NCBI RefSeq assembly: GCF_007994075.1
Contig: NZ_VIWU01000001.1
Coordinates: 2,294,001 to 2,358,000, forward strand
Direction of reading: 5' to 3'
From: Pseudonocardia hierapolitana
GTDB lineage: Bacteria; Actinomycetota; Actinomycetes; Mycobacteriales; Pseudonocardiaceae
DNA: 64,000 bases
Positions 7,965-16,285 of this stretch are shown piece by piece (positions within the stretch are counted from its first letter, which is position 1; each line of letters opens with the position of its first letter). A program made the position numbers and the translations under genes. A model generated the notes under the pieces. That model did not search any database, was not told where the DNA came from, and was given only the letters and a program-made list of their open reading frames with translations.

Positions 7965-8836
7965 CGCGGGCTCCTCTCAGTGATGCGGCCGGTCAACCGT
8001 GCGACGAGACCTGCCGCGAGCGGCGAGCCGTCGAACCGCCCTGCGGCGGCCTGCTTGCGTATCTGCCTGGCGGCCATGGCGCCGACCGCACCCGGCAGGT
8101 GCCGGGCCGCCCACAGCTCGAGGTTCCCGGCGCGGGTGCACGCGGTGTCGCGCGGCGGCCGCGGCGCGGTGAGCGAGCGCAGCACCGTGCCGACGACGTC
8201 CTCGACCTCCTCGCGCCGCACCTGGCCTTCGAGGGTCAGCCCGGCCTCGCGGCCCGCGGCGTGGATCCCGGTGCGCACGTAGCCCGGGTAGACGGTGCTG
8301 ACGTGCAGCTCCGTGCCGTATTCCAGCCGCAGGGCGTCGGCGTAGGCCGACATTCCGCGCTTCGCGACGCTGTAGGCCGAAACGAACGGCAACGTCACGT
8401 ACGCGAGCTCGCTGGCGACGAAGACGGCCCGCCCGCGCAGCCCGCCGCGTTCGGCCCGACCGGCCAGGAGCGCCGGGAGCGCCGCGGCGGTGACGCGCCA
8501 CGCGCCGAGCAGGTTGACGTCGATGACGCGCAGCGCGTCGGGCTCGAGCGGACCGCCCGCGTCGTTCGGGATGCCGATGCCGGCGTAGTGCACGACCGCA
8601 TCCAGGCCGCCCAACCGCGCCACGGCCTCGGCGACGGCCGTCTCCACGGCCGCGGTGTCGGTGATGTTGCAGGCGAGCACGCCGCCGCTCCCGTCCCCGG
8701 CACCGGCGACGTCGAGCCCGACCACCTGCGCGCCCCGCTCCCGCAGTCGCGTCACGGTGGCGGAACCGAAGCCGCCGGCCGCCCCGGTGACGAGCACCCG
8801 GCCAGGCATTCCGGTGGACGCCTCTGTCCGTGCCAT
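7961..8836 (-). CDS. short-chain dehydrogenase/reductase
   Basis: The 291-residue SDR has the cofactor motif TGAAGGFG, an NAG-like segment (HYAGIGIPND), the catalytic Ser in FVASELAY and the YSVAK motif (Tyr/Lys). ATG at 8836 has GGAGG 8 nt upstream. It is the first gene of the oxygenase/hydrolase operon, so it may oxidise or reduce the product of the diiron enzyme. The C-terminal ~70 residues, rich in Arg and Ala, are longer than in a minimal SDR. Confidence 0.9.
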   Translation of the reverse strand: MARTEASTGMPGRVLVTGAAGGFGSATVTRLRERGAQVVGLDVAGAGDGSGGVLACNITDTAAVETAVAEAVARLGGLDAVVHYAGIGIPNDAGGPLEPDALRVIDVNLLGAWRVTAAALPALLAGRAERGGLRGRAVFVASELAYVTLPFVSAYSVAKRGMSAYADALRLEYGTELHVSTVYPGYVRTGIHAAGREAGLTLEGQVRREEVEDVVGTVLRSLTAPRPPRDTACTRAGNLELWAARHLPGAVGAMAARQIRKQAAAGRFDGSPLAAGLVARLTGRITERSPR

Positions 8837-8864
8837 CGAACCAGCCTCCAGACGACACTTGCGT

Positions 8865-8886
8865 GTTACCGCCGGTAACTGTTACC
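8865..8886. promoter_or_regulatory. TetR-type operator between SDR and regulator genes
   Basis: GTTACCGCCGGTAAC (8865-8879) is a perfect inverted repeat with a 3-bp spacer. Its right arm also pairs with the next GTTACC (GGTAAC-T-GTTACC, 8874-8886). Three half-sites thus lie centrally in the 59-bp gap between divergent genes, and 10 bp before the TetR GTG. This suits autoregulation and repression of the SDR operon. Confidence 0.7.
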
Positions 8887-8895
8887 ACAAGTACC

Positions 8896-9576
8896 GTGCA
8901 TCCTGATGAGCGCCGTGTCAAGCCGGGCACCCCGGCGGAACGGCAGCAGCGACGGGCCGAACGCCGCGCCGAGATGGTGCAGGCCGCGATCGAGGCGGTC
9001 CGCACCCACGGGCCGGGCGTCTCCGTCGCAGAGCTGGCAGCGGCGGCCGGGATCACCAAGCCGGTGCTCTACCGGCACTTCACCGACCGCGCCGACCTGC
9101 AGCGAGCGGTCGGGGAGAAGGCAGCCGAGATGCTGCTCAACCGGATGGCGCCGGAGATGGACCCCGAGCGGGAGCCGGTTCAGCTCATCCGCGGGGTGAT
9201 CGACGCGTTCCTCGCGGGCATCGAGGACGAGCCCCAGCTGTGGCGGTTCGTGGTGCACCACCCGATCGAGCGGGAGGCGGGGGCCGAGATCGTCGAGGAC
9301 GCCCGCCAGCAGATCGCCCGCCTGCTCGCCATGATCATCGGCGAGCGGTTGCGCGCGCTCGGACTCGACTCCGGCGGCGCGGAGGCGTGGGCGCAGGGCC
9401 TCGTGGGCATGGTGCAGAGCGCGGGCGACTGGTGGCTCGAGCGCCGCACGATGAGCCGCGCCGCGCTCACCGACTACCTGACCACCCTGATCTGGGGCGG
9501 CCTCTCGGGCGTCATCGCCATGGCCGACCAGCCCGTCCCGTTCCCGGCACCCACCCCGGAGGTGGACCGTGGATGA
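8896..9576 (+). CDS. TetR family regulator of the SDR/oxygenase operon
   Basis: The protein of about 226 residues has a TetR helix-turn-helix (ELAAAAGITKPVLYRHFTDR) and a long helical C-terminal domain. GTG at 8896 is chosen because it follows the palindromic operator closely; no clear ribosome-binding site precedes it, so the transcript may be leaderless. GTG at 8917 is an alternative. Its end overlaps the DUF4873 start by 8 bp. By position it probably represses the divergent SDR/oxygenase/hydrolase genes. Confidence 0.85.
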   Translation: MHPDERRVKPGTPAERQQRRAERRAEMVQAAIEAVRTHGPGVSVAELAAAAGITKPVLYRHFTDRADLQRAVGEKAAEMLLNRMAPEMDPEREPVQLIRGVIDAFLAGIEDEPQLWRFVVHHPIEREAGAEIVEDARQQIARLLAMIIGERLRALGLDSGGAEAWAQGLVGMVQSAGDWWLERRTMSRAALTDYLTTLIWGGLSGVIAMADQPVPFPAPTPEVDRG

Positions 9577-9874
9577 GCACGATCACGACGAGGGATACAC
9601 CGGCCCGGCGGTCCTGACCGTCGACGGGCGGGACGTGCCCGTCCACGCCCAACTGGACGCCCGGCACGAGCCGCACGACGGGCGGTTGCACTGGTTCGGC
9701 CGCGTCCGCGTCGAGGAGGGCCAACCGGAGATCCCGAGCGGAACCGTGGAGGTGCGCACCGAGAGCGGTCACGCCCAGGCCCGCATCGGGGACGTGGATC
9801 CCTGGGGCCGCTACCGCCTCACCGGCGTCGGTATCCCACCGTTCCGGATCGACGACCCCGACCTGGACGACTGA
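9569..9874 (+). CDS. DUF4873 domain protein
   Basis: The 101-residue acidic protein shows the YTGPAVLTVDGRDVPVHAQL, HDGRLHWFGRV and PPFRIDDPDLDD pattern of DUF4873, a small beta-rich domain also found attached to flavin monooxygenases or dehydrogenases. GTG at 9569 overlaps the end of the TetR gene, so the two are cotranslated. A role with the neighbouring oxygenase/SDR set is plausible but unproven. Confidence 0.75.
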   Translation: MDEHDHDEGYTGPAVLTVDGRDVPVHAQLDARHEPHDGRLHWFGRVRVEEGQPEIPSGTVEVRTESGHAQARIGDVDPWGRYRLTGVGIPPFRIDDPDLDD

Positions 9875-9885
9875 CCCCGCCGAAC

Positions 9886-9984
9886 GTCGGACTCGCCGCG
9901 TCGAGACGCAAGACTCACCCCCCGCGGGGCGAGTCCGACATCTCGACACGGCGAGTCCGACGAATGGACACGGCGAGTCCGGCG
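9886..9984. repeat. short direct/inverted repeat cluster between convergent genes
   Basis: GGCGAGTCCGAC (or GGCGAGTCCGGC) occurs at 9928, 9950 and 9972 with a regular 22-bp period. Its reverse complement GTCGGACTCGCC is at 9886-9897. The first pair can form a 12-bp stem around a 30-nt loop. It lies between the stops of DUF4873 (+) and DUF3107 (-) and could act as a bidirectional terminator. Confidence 0.7.
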
Positions 9985-10000
9985 AACCGGACGAGCGGCG

Positions 10001-10228
10001 TCAGCCGATCGCGAAGCCCACGCGGCCTGCCGCGGCGGGCGCGATCTCGACATAGGCGATCTGGGCAGCGCGAATGAGGTAGCGCCGACCCTTGTCGTCG
10101 ACGAGGCGGAGCAGGCCGTCCGCGTCCTTGATCGCGTCGTCGACCAGGGCCTGGACCTCGTCCGGCGTCTGGTCGCTGGACACCACGAGCTCGCGCGCGC
10201 TCTCCGCGATGCCGATCTTGACCTCCAC
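10001..10228 (-). CDS. DUF3107 protein (TB9.4/Rv3208A-like)
   Basis: The 75-residue protein begins MEVKIGIAESARELVV and contains LVDDKGRRYLIRA, the signature of the small actinobacterial DUF3107 family (mycobacterial TB9.4). ATG at 10228 has a GGAGG-type site just upstream. It is conserved next to the Rv3208-like TetR and the ferritin-like gene in related genomes. Its function is unknown; the size and beta/alpha pattern suggest a soluble protein. Confidence 0.88.
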   Translation of the reverse strand: MEVKIGIAESARELVVSSDQTPDEVQALVDDAIKDADGLLRLVDDKGRRYLIRAAQIAYVEIAPAAAGRVGFAIG

Positions 10229-10411
10229 CGGTGGACCTCCTGGTCACGTCGTCCGAGCTGGAATGCGCGGCCCAGGCTAGCCGAGCGCGGAGCGGGAAGA
10301 GGGCGTGGGCGCTCAGCCGTGGGCGAACGGGCGCTAGCTGGCGACGCACGCCGTGGCCGCCGGGCCTTCCATGGCGCCGCGTCCTCCGGGCGCCGGGCCT
10401 TCGGAGGCGCC

Positions 10412-10479
10412 AGGGCCTTCGGAGGCGCCTTCCGGCAAGGCCTTCGGAGGCGCCTTCCTGCAAGGCCTTCGGTGGCGCC
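10412..10479 (+). repeat. 25-bp tandem repeat, short array (copy 1)
   Basis: Two full 25-bp units (10412-10436 and 10437-10461) and a partial third (10462-10479) are present. Each starts A(A/G)GGCCTTCGG and ends CCTTCCGGC or a variant. Looser GGGCCTTC copies occur in 10370-10411. The same unit is expanded at 58135-58550. The period is not a multiple of three and no start signal is seen. The remainder of 10229-10411 holds no recognisable gene. Confidence 0.85.
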
Positions 10480-10638
10480 GCGCATCGTGCGGGGCCGCCC
10501 CTCAGAGCTCAAGGACGCCTGCGGCGTCACTCCGCGATCGCTTCGCGACCCTTGACCTCCGAGCCTCTGCGACCCCTCCGGGCAGCACAACACGGGCAGA
10601 CCAAGGGCCTGCCCGGAGGGCGCGCGGCGCCACCGAAG
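10467..10638. mobile_element. MITE-like module A (172 bp) with 17-bp terminal inverted repeats
   Basis: The left end CTTCGGTGGCGCCGCGC (10467-10483) is the exact reverse complement of 10622-10638. The interior closely matches module B (58540-58712) and, inverted, module C (59106-59284). No transposase is encoded. The outer end is the same sequence that makes up the adjacent 25-bp tandem unit. The non-autonomous mobile element label is inferred from structure and copy number. Confidence 0.65.
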
Positions 10639-11060
10639 GCGGTGCGGACGGACAAGATCGAGGCCCCGGCGCGGAAACCGGCGAAAACGACACGAGAACC
10701 CACCGAACTGCCGATCACGCCACCCGTGGCACCACCACAGCCGACTTCACACACCCAGCACGCACTTCACACAAGGCCGGCCTTGTGTGAAGTCGCCACT
10801 GGGTGTGTGAAGTCGCTATCGGTGGGGGGAGAGGGCACTCGTGATCGGCCCCAGGAGTCCATCAACGTCACCGCCGAGCCCATGGTGTGCTGATCGGAAC
10901 GATCTGCGCCGCTCACGCACCCGTTCACCGCCCACGCAACCCCGTCGACCGGGCGCATGGACAGACACGGGGCGCGCGAGCGCACACCTCGTGCGCGGGC
11001 GGCACCGAGACCCCGTGACGGCCCGTGACACCGGCCTGCCGGCGCCGCGCGCCACCCCGG
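10639..11060. repeat. conserved non-coding segment following module A (copy 1)
   Basis: This stretch matches 58713-59100 at roughly 85% by eye, including the nested palindrome and the following GATCGG, CCGCTCACGCACCCGTTCACCGCC and GGGGCGCGCGAGCGCAC segments. Small open frames on both strands are shared between the copies, but none has a convincing start site. The remainder up to the ferritin-like stop at 11096 shows nothing further. Confidence 0.7.
10744..10813. repeat. nested 70-bp palindrome (copy 1)
   Basis: Outer 15-bp arms (10744-10758 ACTTCACACACCCAG with 10799-10813) flank a perfect 30-bp palindrome at 10764-10793 centred on AAGGCC/GGCCTT. Both arms share the ACTTCACACA core, so alternative foldings are possible. 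It is conserved exactly in the copy at 58817-58886. Confidence 0.9.
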
Positions 11061-11095
11061 CCAAGGCCCTCGGGCTCGCACGATGCGCGGCGCGG

Positions 11096-11764
11096 CTAGG
11101 TCAGGCCGAGCTTGGCCATCCGCTTGCCGTGGTTGGACTGCAGGCGTTTGAGCAGCGCGGCGATGCCGGTGAGGTCACCGGACCCGGACACGATGAACTC
11201 GGCCAGCTCGTCGCGCTCGGCCACGATCTGCTGCGCCTGGGTGACGGCCTCGCCGAGCAGCCGGCGACCCCAGAGCGCGAGCCGGTCGTGCACCTGCCTG
11301 CCGCTCTCGCAGGCCGCCTTCACCTCGCGCTCGGCGAAGGCGCTGTGCCCGGTGTCGGCGAGCACCTGCTGCACGAGGTCGCCGGTGGGGCCGGGCAGCC
11401 AGCCGGCGATCTCGCGGTAGAAGTCGGCGGCGAGCCCGTCGCCGAGATAGGCCTTGACCAGCGACTCGAGCCAGCTGCGCGGCGCGGTGGACGCGTGGTA
11501 GGCGTCCCACTGCGCCACGAACGGCCGCATCGCGTCCTCGACGCTCACCCCGAGCCCGTCCAGGTGCTCCTCGAGCAGCCGGAAATGCCCGATCTCGGCT
11601 GCGGCCATCGCCGAGAGCGCGGCGCGACCGGCGAGGGTGGGCGCGTGCCGCGCGTCCTCGGCAAGACGGTCGAATGCCGACAGCTCCCCGTAGGCCAGCA
11701 CGCCGAGAAGGTCCACGGTGGCCCGATCCGCCACGGCGTCGTCCACCGCCCGCGCAGTCACCAT
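11096..11764 (-). CDS. ferritin-like protein (Rv3210c-like)
   Basis: The 222-residue helical protein carries carboxylates and histidines spaced as in ferritin-like/MiaE-type folds: [39 protein letters not shown] and [15 protein letters not shown]. It may bind a di-metal centre. The reaction is unknown; tRNA hydroxylase activity is only a remote analogy. It lies directly before the RhlE-type helicase (divergent), as in the mycobacterial order Rv3210c-Rv3211. Confidence 0.82.
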   Translation of the reverse strand: MVTARAVDDAVADRATVDLLGVLAYGELSAFDRLAEDARHAPTLAGRAALSAMAAAEIGHFRLLEEHLDGLGVSVEDAMRPFVAQWDAYHASTAPRSWLESLVKAYLGDGLAADFYREIAGWLPGPTGDLVQQVLADTGHSAFAEREVKAACESGRQVHDRLALWGRRLLGEAVTQAQQIVAERDELAEFIVSGSGDLTGIAALLKRLQSNHGKRMAKLGLT

Positions 11765-11983
11765 GCCGCGAGCCTAATGCCCGCGCGACCGCCGTGACCG
11801 ATGTCACCAAGATCGGTTGACCCGGCCCCGGCCACGGAACGGCGACACCCGACGGCACGACAGGCCGCCCACGGTGGCGCGTTCGACCCCGCGACCCGGT
11901 AGGATGTGCCGTAGCGCAGCGCCCGACTCGGGCGCACGCTCACCAGCGTCGCCGGTGCGGTAGCGCATCCGGCCCGCAACGAC

Positions 11984-13816
11984 ATGGTGCGTGCAGCGCC
12001 TCGTCAGCTCTCCCACCCGAGCGCACCCGCGCCGGTGGTCGATGAGCCGGCCTCGGGCTCCTGTGCGCGGAGAGAGGCGATCAACCTGTCCGTCGAGAGC
12101 GACACCTCCATCGAGAATCCTCCCACCGCCGACCCGACCGACGAGGTCGTGGAGGCGCACCCCCTCCAGGCCGGAGCACCGGTCCGGCCCGACTCCCCCA
12201 CGTTCGCCGAGCTCGGCGTCCGGCCCGAGATCGTCAAGGCGCTCGCCGAGGCCGGCATCGAGCGCACGTTCGCGATCCAGGAGCTCACGCTGCCGCTGGC
12301 GCTCGCCGGCGAGGACGTGATCGGCCAGGCCCGCACCGGCATGGGCAAGACCCTCGGCTTCGGCGTCCCGCTGCTCCAGCGCGTCGTTCCGCCGTCCGAG
12401 CAGCCCGCCGCCGGTGTCGACGGCGAGGCCGCCGACCGCACCAAGGACGTCCCGCAGGCGCTGGTCGTCGTGCCGACGCGCGAGCTGTGCGTGCAGGTCG
12501 CCAAGGACATCGCCGACGCGGGCAAGCACCTCGGCATCCGCGTCACCGCCATCTACGGCGGCCGCGCCTACGAGCCGCAGCTCGCCGCCCTCCGCAAGGG
12601 CGTCGACGTCGTGGTCGGCACGCCCGGCCGGCTGCTCGACCTCGCCGAGCAGCGCCACCTGGTGCTGGGCCGCGTCAAGGCCCTCGTGCTCGACGAGGCC
12701 GACGAGATGCTCGACCTGGGCTTCCTGCCCGACGTCGAGCGCATCATGCGGATGCTGCCGGACCAGCGGCACACGATGCTCTTCTCGGCCACCATGCCGG
12801 GCCCGATCATCCAGCTGTCGCGCACGTTCCTGCACCGCCCCACCCACATCCGGGCGGAGGAGTCCGACCAGGGCTCCATCCACGAGCGCACCAAGCAGCT
12901 GGTCTACCGCGCCCACGCGATGGACAAGGTGGAGCTGCTCACCCGGGTGCTGCAGGCCGAGGACCGCGGCCTCACCATGATCTTCGCGCGCACGAAGCGC
13001 ACCGTGCAGCGGGTTGCCGACGACCTCGCCGACCGCGGGTTCGCGGCCGCCGCCGTGCACGGCGACCTCGGTCAGGGCGCCCGTGAGCAGGCGCTGCGCG
13101 CATTCCGCTCCGGCAAGGTCGACGTACTGGTGGCCACCGATGTCGCGGCGCGCGGCATCGACGTCAGCGACGTCACCCACGTCGTCAACTACCAGTGCCC
13201 TGAGGACTCCAAGACCTACGTCCACCGCATCGGTCGCACCGGCCGCGCCGGCAAGGAGGGCGTGGCCGTCACGCTCGTCGACTGGGACGAGATCCCGCGC
13301 TGGAAGCTGATCAGCGACGACCTCGGCCTCGGCATCGAGGAGCCGGTCGAGACCTACTCGACGTCGGAGCACCTGTACGCCGAACTCAGCATCCCCGCCG
13401 GCGCCACCGGGCGGCTCCCGCGCTCGAAGCGCACCCGGCCGGGGCTGGACGCCGAGTACCTCGACACCGAGGGCGACCACGGTGGCCGTCGCCGTCGCGA
13501 GAAGCCGAGCGGGCGCCGCACCGAGGACGACGTGGTGGCCCCGCGGGCGCGCCGCCCGCGGGTGCGCACCCGCAGCCGGGCAGGCGTCTCGGTCGACGGG
13601 CAGGCCGCCACCGCCGAGGGCGCCTCCGAGCAGGTCACCGACGCCGCCGCCCCGCAGGCCGGGCCGGACGCCGAGCAGAACGGCGCCGGATCCCACGCCG
13701 ACGGCGAGGGTGCTCGCAGGCGGCGCAGGCGCCGTGGTGGCGCCCGCCGCCGCGCGAACGGGGGTGTCGACGGCGTCGGCGGCGACGCGCAAGAGCCGGA
13801 CGCGGCCGCCAGCTGA
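11984..13816 (+). CDS. rhlE: DEAD-box RNA helicase, RhlE-like (Rv3211-like)
   Basis: All DEAD-box motifs are present: the Q motif (AIQELTLP), motif I ARTGMGKT, Ia PTREL, Ib TPGRL, II DEAD, III SAT, ARGID and VI HRIGRTGRAG. A basic, low-complexity C-terminal tail of ~150 residues with Arg-rich runs is likely to bind RNA. The function is ATP-dependent RNA unwinding in ribosome assembly or RNA decay. ATG at 11984 gives 610 residues. A CTG at 12087 preceded by GAGAGAGG (LSVESDTSIEN) is an alternative start. A TAGGAT near 11900 could be the -10. Confidence 0.93.
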   Translation: MVRAAPRQLSHPSAPAPVVDEPASGSCARREAINLSVESDTSIENPPTADPTDEVVEAHPLQAGAPVRPDSPTFAELGVRPEIVKALAEAGIERTFAIQELTLPLALAGEDVIGQARTGMGKTLGFGVPLLQRVVPPSEQPAAGVDGEAADRTKDVPQALVVVPTRELCVQVAKDIADAGKHLGIRVTAIYGGRAYEPQLAALRKGVDVVVGTPGRLLDLAEQRHLVLGRVKALVLDEADEMLDLGFLPDVERIMRMLPDQRHTMLFSATMPGPIIQLSRTFLHRPTHIRAEESDQGSIHERTKQLVYRAHAMDKVELLTRVLQAEDRGLTMIFARTKRTVQRVADDLADRGFAAAAVHGDLGQGAREQALRAFRSGKVDVLVATDVAARGIDVSDVTHVVNYQCPEDSKTYVHRIGRTGRAGKEGVAVTLVDWDEIPRWKLISDDLGLGIEEPVETYSTSEHLYAELSIPAGATGRLPRSKRTRPGLDAEYLDTEGDHGGRRRREKPSGRRTEDDVVAPRARRPRVRTRSRAGVSVDGQAATAEGASEQVTDAAAPQAGPDAEQNGAGSHADGEGARRRRRRRGGARRRANGGVDGVGGDAQEPDAAAS

Positions 13817-13839
13817 GCGCCGCACGCGGGGCGGCCGGG

Positions 13840-15114
13840 TTGGCGCCCGACATCCCTGACCGGCCGCGTCCGCGCCCACCGCGGGTGCGGCCGGAGCGGC
13901 GGCGCCGCAGCGACGTGGTCGTGGCGGTGGCGCTCACCGTCGTCCTGATCGGCGTCACCGTGTTCCTCTGGATCACGAGCGACGCCGCCCGCACGACCTC
14001 CCGCCCGGCCACCGATCCGATCGCGGCGCCACCGGCGGCCGCGGGTGTCCCCGCGGGCGTCACCGAGGCGTGGCGCGCGGCCAGCGGCGCCACGGTCGCA
14101 CCGGTGGTGGCGGGACCCGCCGTCGTCACGGCCGACGGCGATCTCGTCGTCGGCCGCGACGCGCTCACCGGTGAGGAGCGCTGGAGCTACCAGCGCGACC
14201 GGCCGTTGTGCACGGTCGCGGCGGGGTTCCCCCGTGCCGACGACGGCCGGGGCCGCGTGCTCGCGCTGTACGCGGAGGACTCCCGGTGGTGCAGCGAGCT
14301 CACGGCCCTGCGCCCGGACACCGGTGCGCGGGCCGCGGCGAGCAATCCCGACGTTCGCCCGGGCACCCGGCTGGTCGCCGCGGGCTCGTCGGTCGTCGCG
14401 ACCGGTACCGACTACCTCGAGGTCATGCGCAGCGACCTCGTCAAGACGCTCGAGTACGGTGCCGTGGCCGTCCCGGTGCAGGCCGGGCAGCAGCCGCGGC
14501 CGCACTGCACCCGCCCGTCCACCGCGATCGGCGGCGACCGGCTCGGCCTCGTCGAACGTTGTCCCGGCGAGGGGAGCGACCGGCTCACGCTCGTCGCCAC
14601 CGACGGGGAGAAGGGCGCCGAGGAGCCGGAGATCGACTTCTCCGTGCTGCTGCCCGGCGTGGACGCGGTGATCGTGGCCGTGTCGGCCGAGCGGGTGGCC
14701 GTGGCACTGCCCGGACCGCCCCGGCTGCTGCTGTACGACCACGCGGGCCAGCAGGTGGGTGAGCACCCGCTGGACGTGCCGGAGTCCGACCTCACCGATC
14801 CCCCGGGCGGCGCGGTCGCCACGACCGCCTACGACCACCGGATCACCTGGTGGACGGGCTCGCGGACGATCGCCCTGGACAGCAGGGACCTCTCCCCGCA
14901 GTGGACCGTGCCGGACGCGCTGGGCCCGGCCGCCGGCTACGGCGACGCGCAGCTCGTACCCGTCCCGGGCGGGCTGCGCGTGCTCGACGCCCTCGGCACC
15001 GAGCTGCGCACGATCCCCGTCGACCGCCCGCCCGGCCCCGTGCGGCTCGCGGCCCTGGGCGAGATGCTGCTGGAACAGCGGGGCGGCGAGGTCGTGGCGC
15101 TACGCCCGCTCTAG
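13840..15114 (+). CDS. membrane-anchored beta-propeller-like protein (Rv3212-like)
   Basis: The 424-residue protein has a basic N-terminus, one transmembrane helix (about residues 25-46, VVVAVALTVVLIGVTVFLWI) and an extracytoplasmic domain. That domain shows repeated GDxLVxGRDxxTGEERWSY-type beta strands reminiscent of PQQ/WD-like propellers. TTG at 13840 follows the helicase by 23 bp. The same pair, Rv3211-Rv3212, occurs in mycobacteria, suggesting a shared transcript. Its function is unknown. Confidence 0.8.
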   Translation: MAPDIPDRPRPRPPRVRPERRRRSDVVVAVALTVVLIGVTVFLWITSDAARTTSRPATDPIAAPPAAAGVPAGVTEAWRAASGATVAPVVAGPAVVTADGDLVVGRDALTGEERWSYQRDRPLCTVAAGFPRADDGRGRVLALYAEDSRWCSELTALRPDTGARAAASNPDVRPGTRLVAAGSSVVATGTDYLEVMRSDLVKTLEYGAVAVPVQAGQQPRPHCTRPSTAIGGDRLGLVERCPGEGSDRLTLVATDGEKGAEEPEIDFSVLLPGVDAVIVAVSAERVAVALPGPPRLLLYDHAGQQVGEHPLDVPESDLTDPPGGAVATTAYDHRITWWTGSRTIALDSRDLSPQWTVPDALGPAAGYGDAQLVPVPGGLRVLDALGTELRTIPVDRPPGPVRLAALGEMLLEQRGGEVVALRPL

Positions 15115-15201
15115 GAGCGCCCGGCGGAGTCGCGCTGCATTTTCGCAGCGCTTCCGGCAGCGCAGTGGCTCCGAGGTGCGCGATGGGGTGATGCTGGAGG
15201 C

Positions 15202-16011
15202 GTGAGCAGCGCACCGTTCTCCCCTGCCCCACCCGCACGTGAGGGGCTCTTCCCCGCGGGCAGCGCCACCCGGCACGTCATCGGTGACCCCGCGGCGCTC
15301 GTCGGCGGCATCAGCGCCCTGTTCCTGCAGGCCCTGCACCCGCGGGCGATGGCGGGGGTGGAACAGCACTCGTCGTTCCCCGACGACTTCTGGCCACGGC
15401 TGCAGCGCACCGCGGGTTACGTCACGACGCTCGCGTTCGCCGACCTCCCCACCGCGGAGAAGGCCGCCGCCCGGGTGCGGGCGATCCACCGGCGGGTGCG
15501 CGGCATCGATCCGGTGACCGGCCTGCCCTACGCGGCCGACGACCCCGACCTGCTGCGCTGGGTGCACGTCAGCGAGGTCAGCTCGTTCGCCTCCGCCGTG
15601 CGGCGCCTCGGTCTGATCGACGGGGAGGAGGAGGACCGGTTCCTCGCCGAGCAGGTGCGGGCGGGCGAGCTGCTGGGTGCCACCGATCTTCCCGTCGCCC
15701 GCGCCGAGGTGGAGGCCTACTTCGCGGCCGTCCGACCGGAGCTGGCGGCCAGCGCCGTGGCGCGGCGGGCCGCCGCTCGGCTGCTGCTCGCCCCGCTGCC
15801 GTGGCGGCTCGCGCTCTTCACGCCCGCCCGGCCTGCGTGGACGTTCGTGGCCGCCGTGGCCGTCGGGCTCCTCCCCGACTGGGCGAAGCAGCTCTACGGG
15901 ATCCCGCGGCTGCCCGGAAGGGACGCGGCCACCACCGCCGGGCTCGCGACGGTGCGCGCCGCGCTCCTGACCTTCAGACGAGCCACTGGGCGCCCAGCAC
16001 CACCACGGTGA
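15202..16011 (+). CDS. oxygenase MpaB family protein (DUF2236)
   Basis: The 269-residue protein has the DUF2236 signatures LFLQALHPRAMAGVEQHSSF, RVRAIHRRVRG and LRWVHVSEVSSF, with conserved His/Arg proposed to bind haem in the MpaB/latex-clearing (Lcp-like) superfamily. GTG at 15202 gives MSSAPFSP. The substrate is unknown. Its 3' end overlaps the convergent small membrane-protein gene by 38 bp. Confidence 0.85.
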   Translation: MSSAPFSPAPPAREGLFPAGSATRHVIGDPAALVGGISALFLQALHPRAMAGVEQHSSFPDDFWPRLQRTAGYVTTLAFADLPTAEKAAARVRAIHRRVRGIDPVTGLPYAADDPDLLRWVHVSEVSSFASAVRRLGLIDGEEEDRFLAEQVRAGELLGATDLPVARAEVEAYFAAVRPELAASAVARRAAARLLLAPLPWRLALFTPARPAWTFVAAVAVGLLPDWAKQLYGIPRLPGRDAATTAGLATVRAALLTFRRATGRPAPPR

Positions 16012-16285
16012 GCGCCACGACGCCGAGCGCCGCTCCGGCCGCAGGCGCGCCCGCGGTCCGATCGGCCCGGCGTTGCACCAGCACCGCGACGGCCGCGGCG
16101 AGGGCGTGCCCGCCGATCGCGAGCGCGCCCGGGCCCGGCACCGCGCGTTGCTGCGCCACGATCCCGGCGACGAGAAGCCCCACCGCCAGCGCGACGAGCC
16201 CGCCGGCGAGCACCCCGGAGACCCCGCGCAGCAGGCGGACCACCCGGGGCTCCGGCGCGCGCCTCAGGGCGCGAGACCGGCCCAC
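15974..16285 (-). CDS. small membrane protein, function unknown
   Basis: A 103-residue protein with three hydrophobic segments (VSGVLAGGLVALAVGLLVAG, ALAIGGHALAAAVAVLV, AALGVVALTVVVLGA) begins at GTG 16285. GAGGAGG lies 5 nt before that start. It overlaps the end of the RecB-like nuclease gene by 22 bp, so it is probably translationally coupled to it. No family is recognised. Confidence 0.75.
   Translation of the reverse strand: MGRSRALRRAPEPRVVRLLRGVSGVLAGGLVALAVGLLVAGIVAQQRAVPGPGALAIGGHALAAAVAVLVQRRADRTAGAPAAGAALGVVALTVVVLGAQWLV

Noticed and set aside
10767..11081. Minus-strand frame shared by both repeat copies, ending PVATSHKAGLV
   Set aside because: Similarity is explained by DNA-level conservation of the repeat; no start site is conserved and the N-terminal halves are unrelated.
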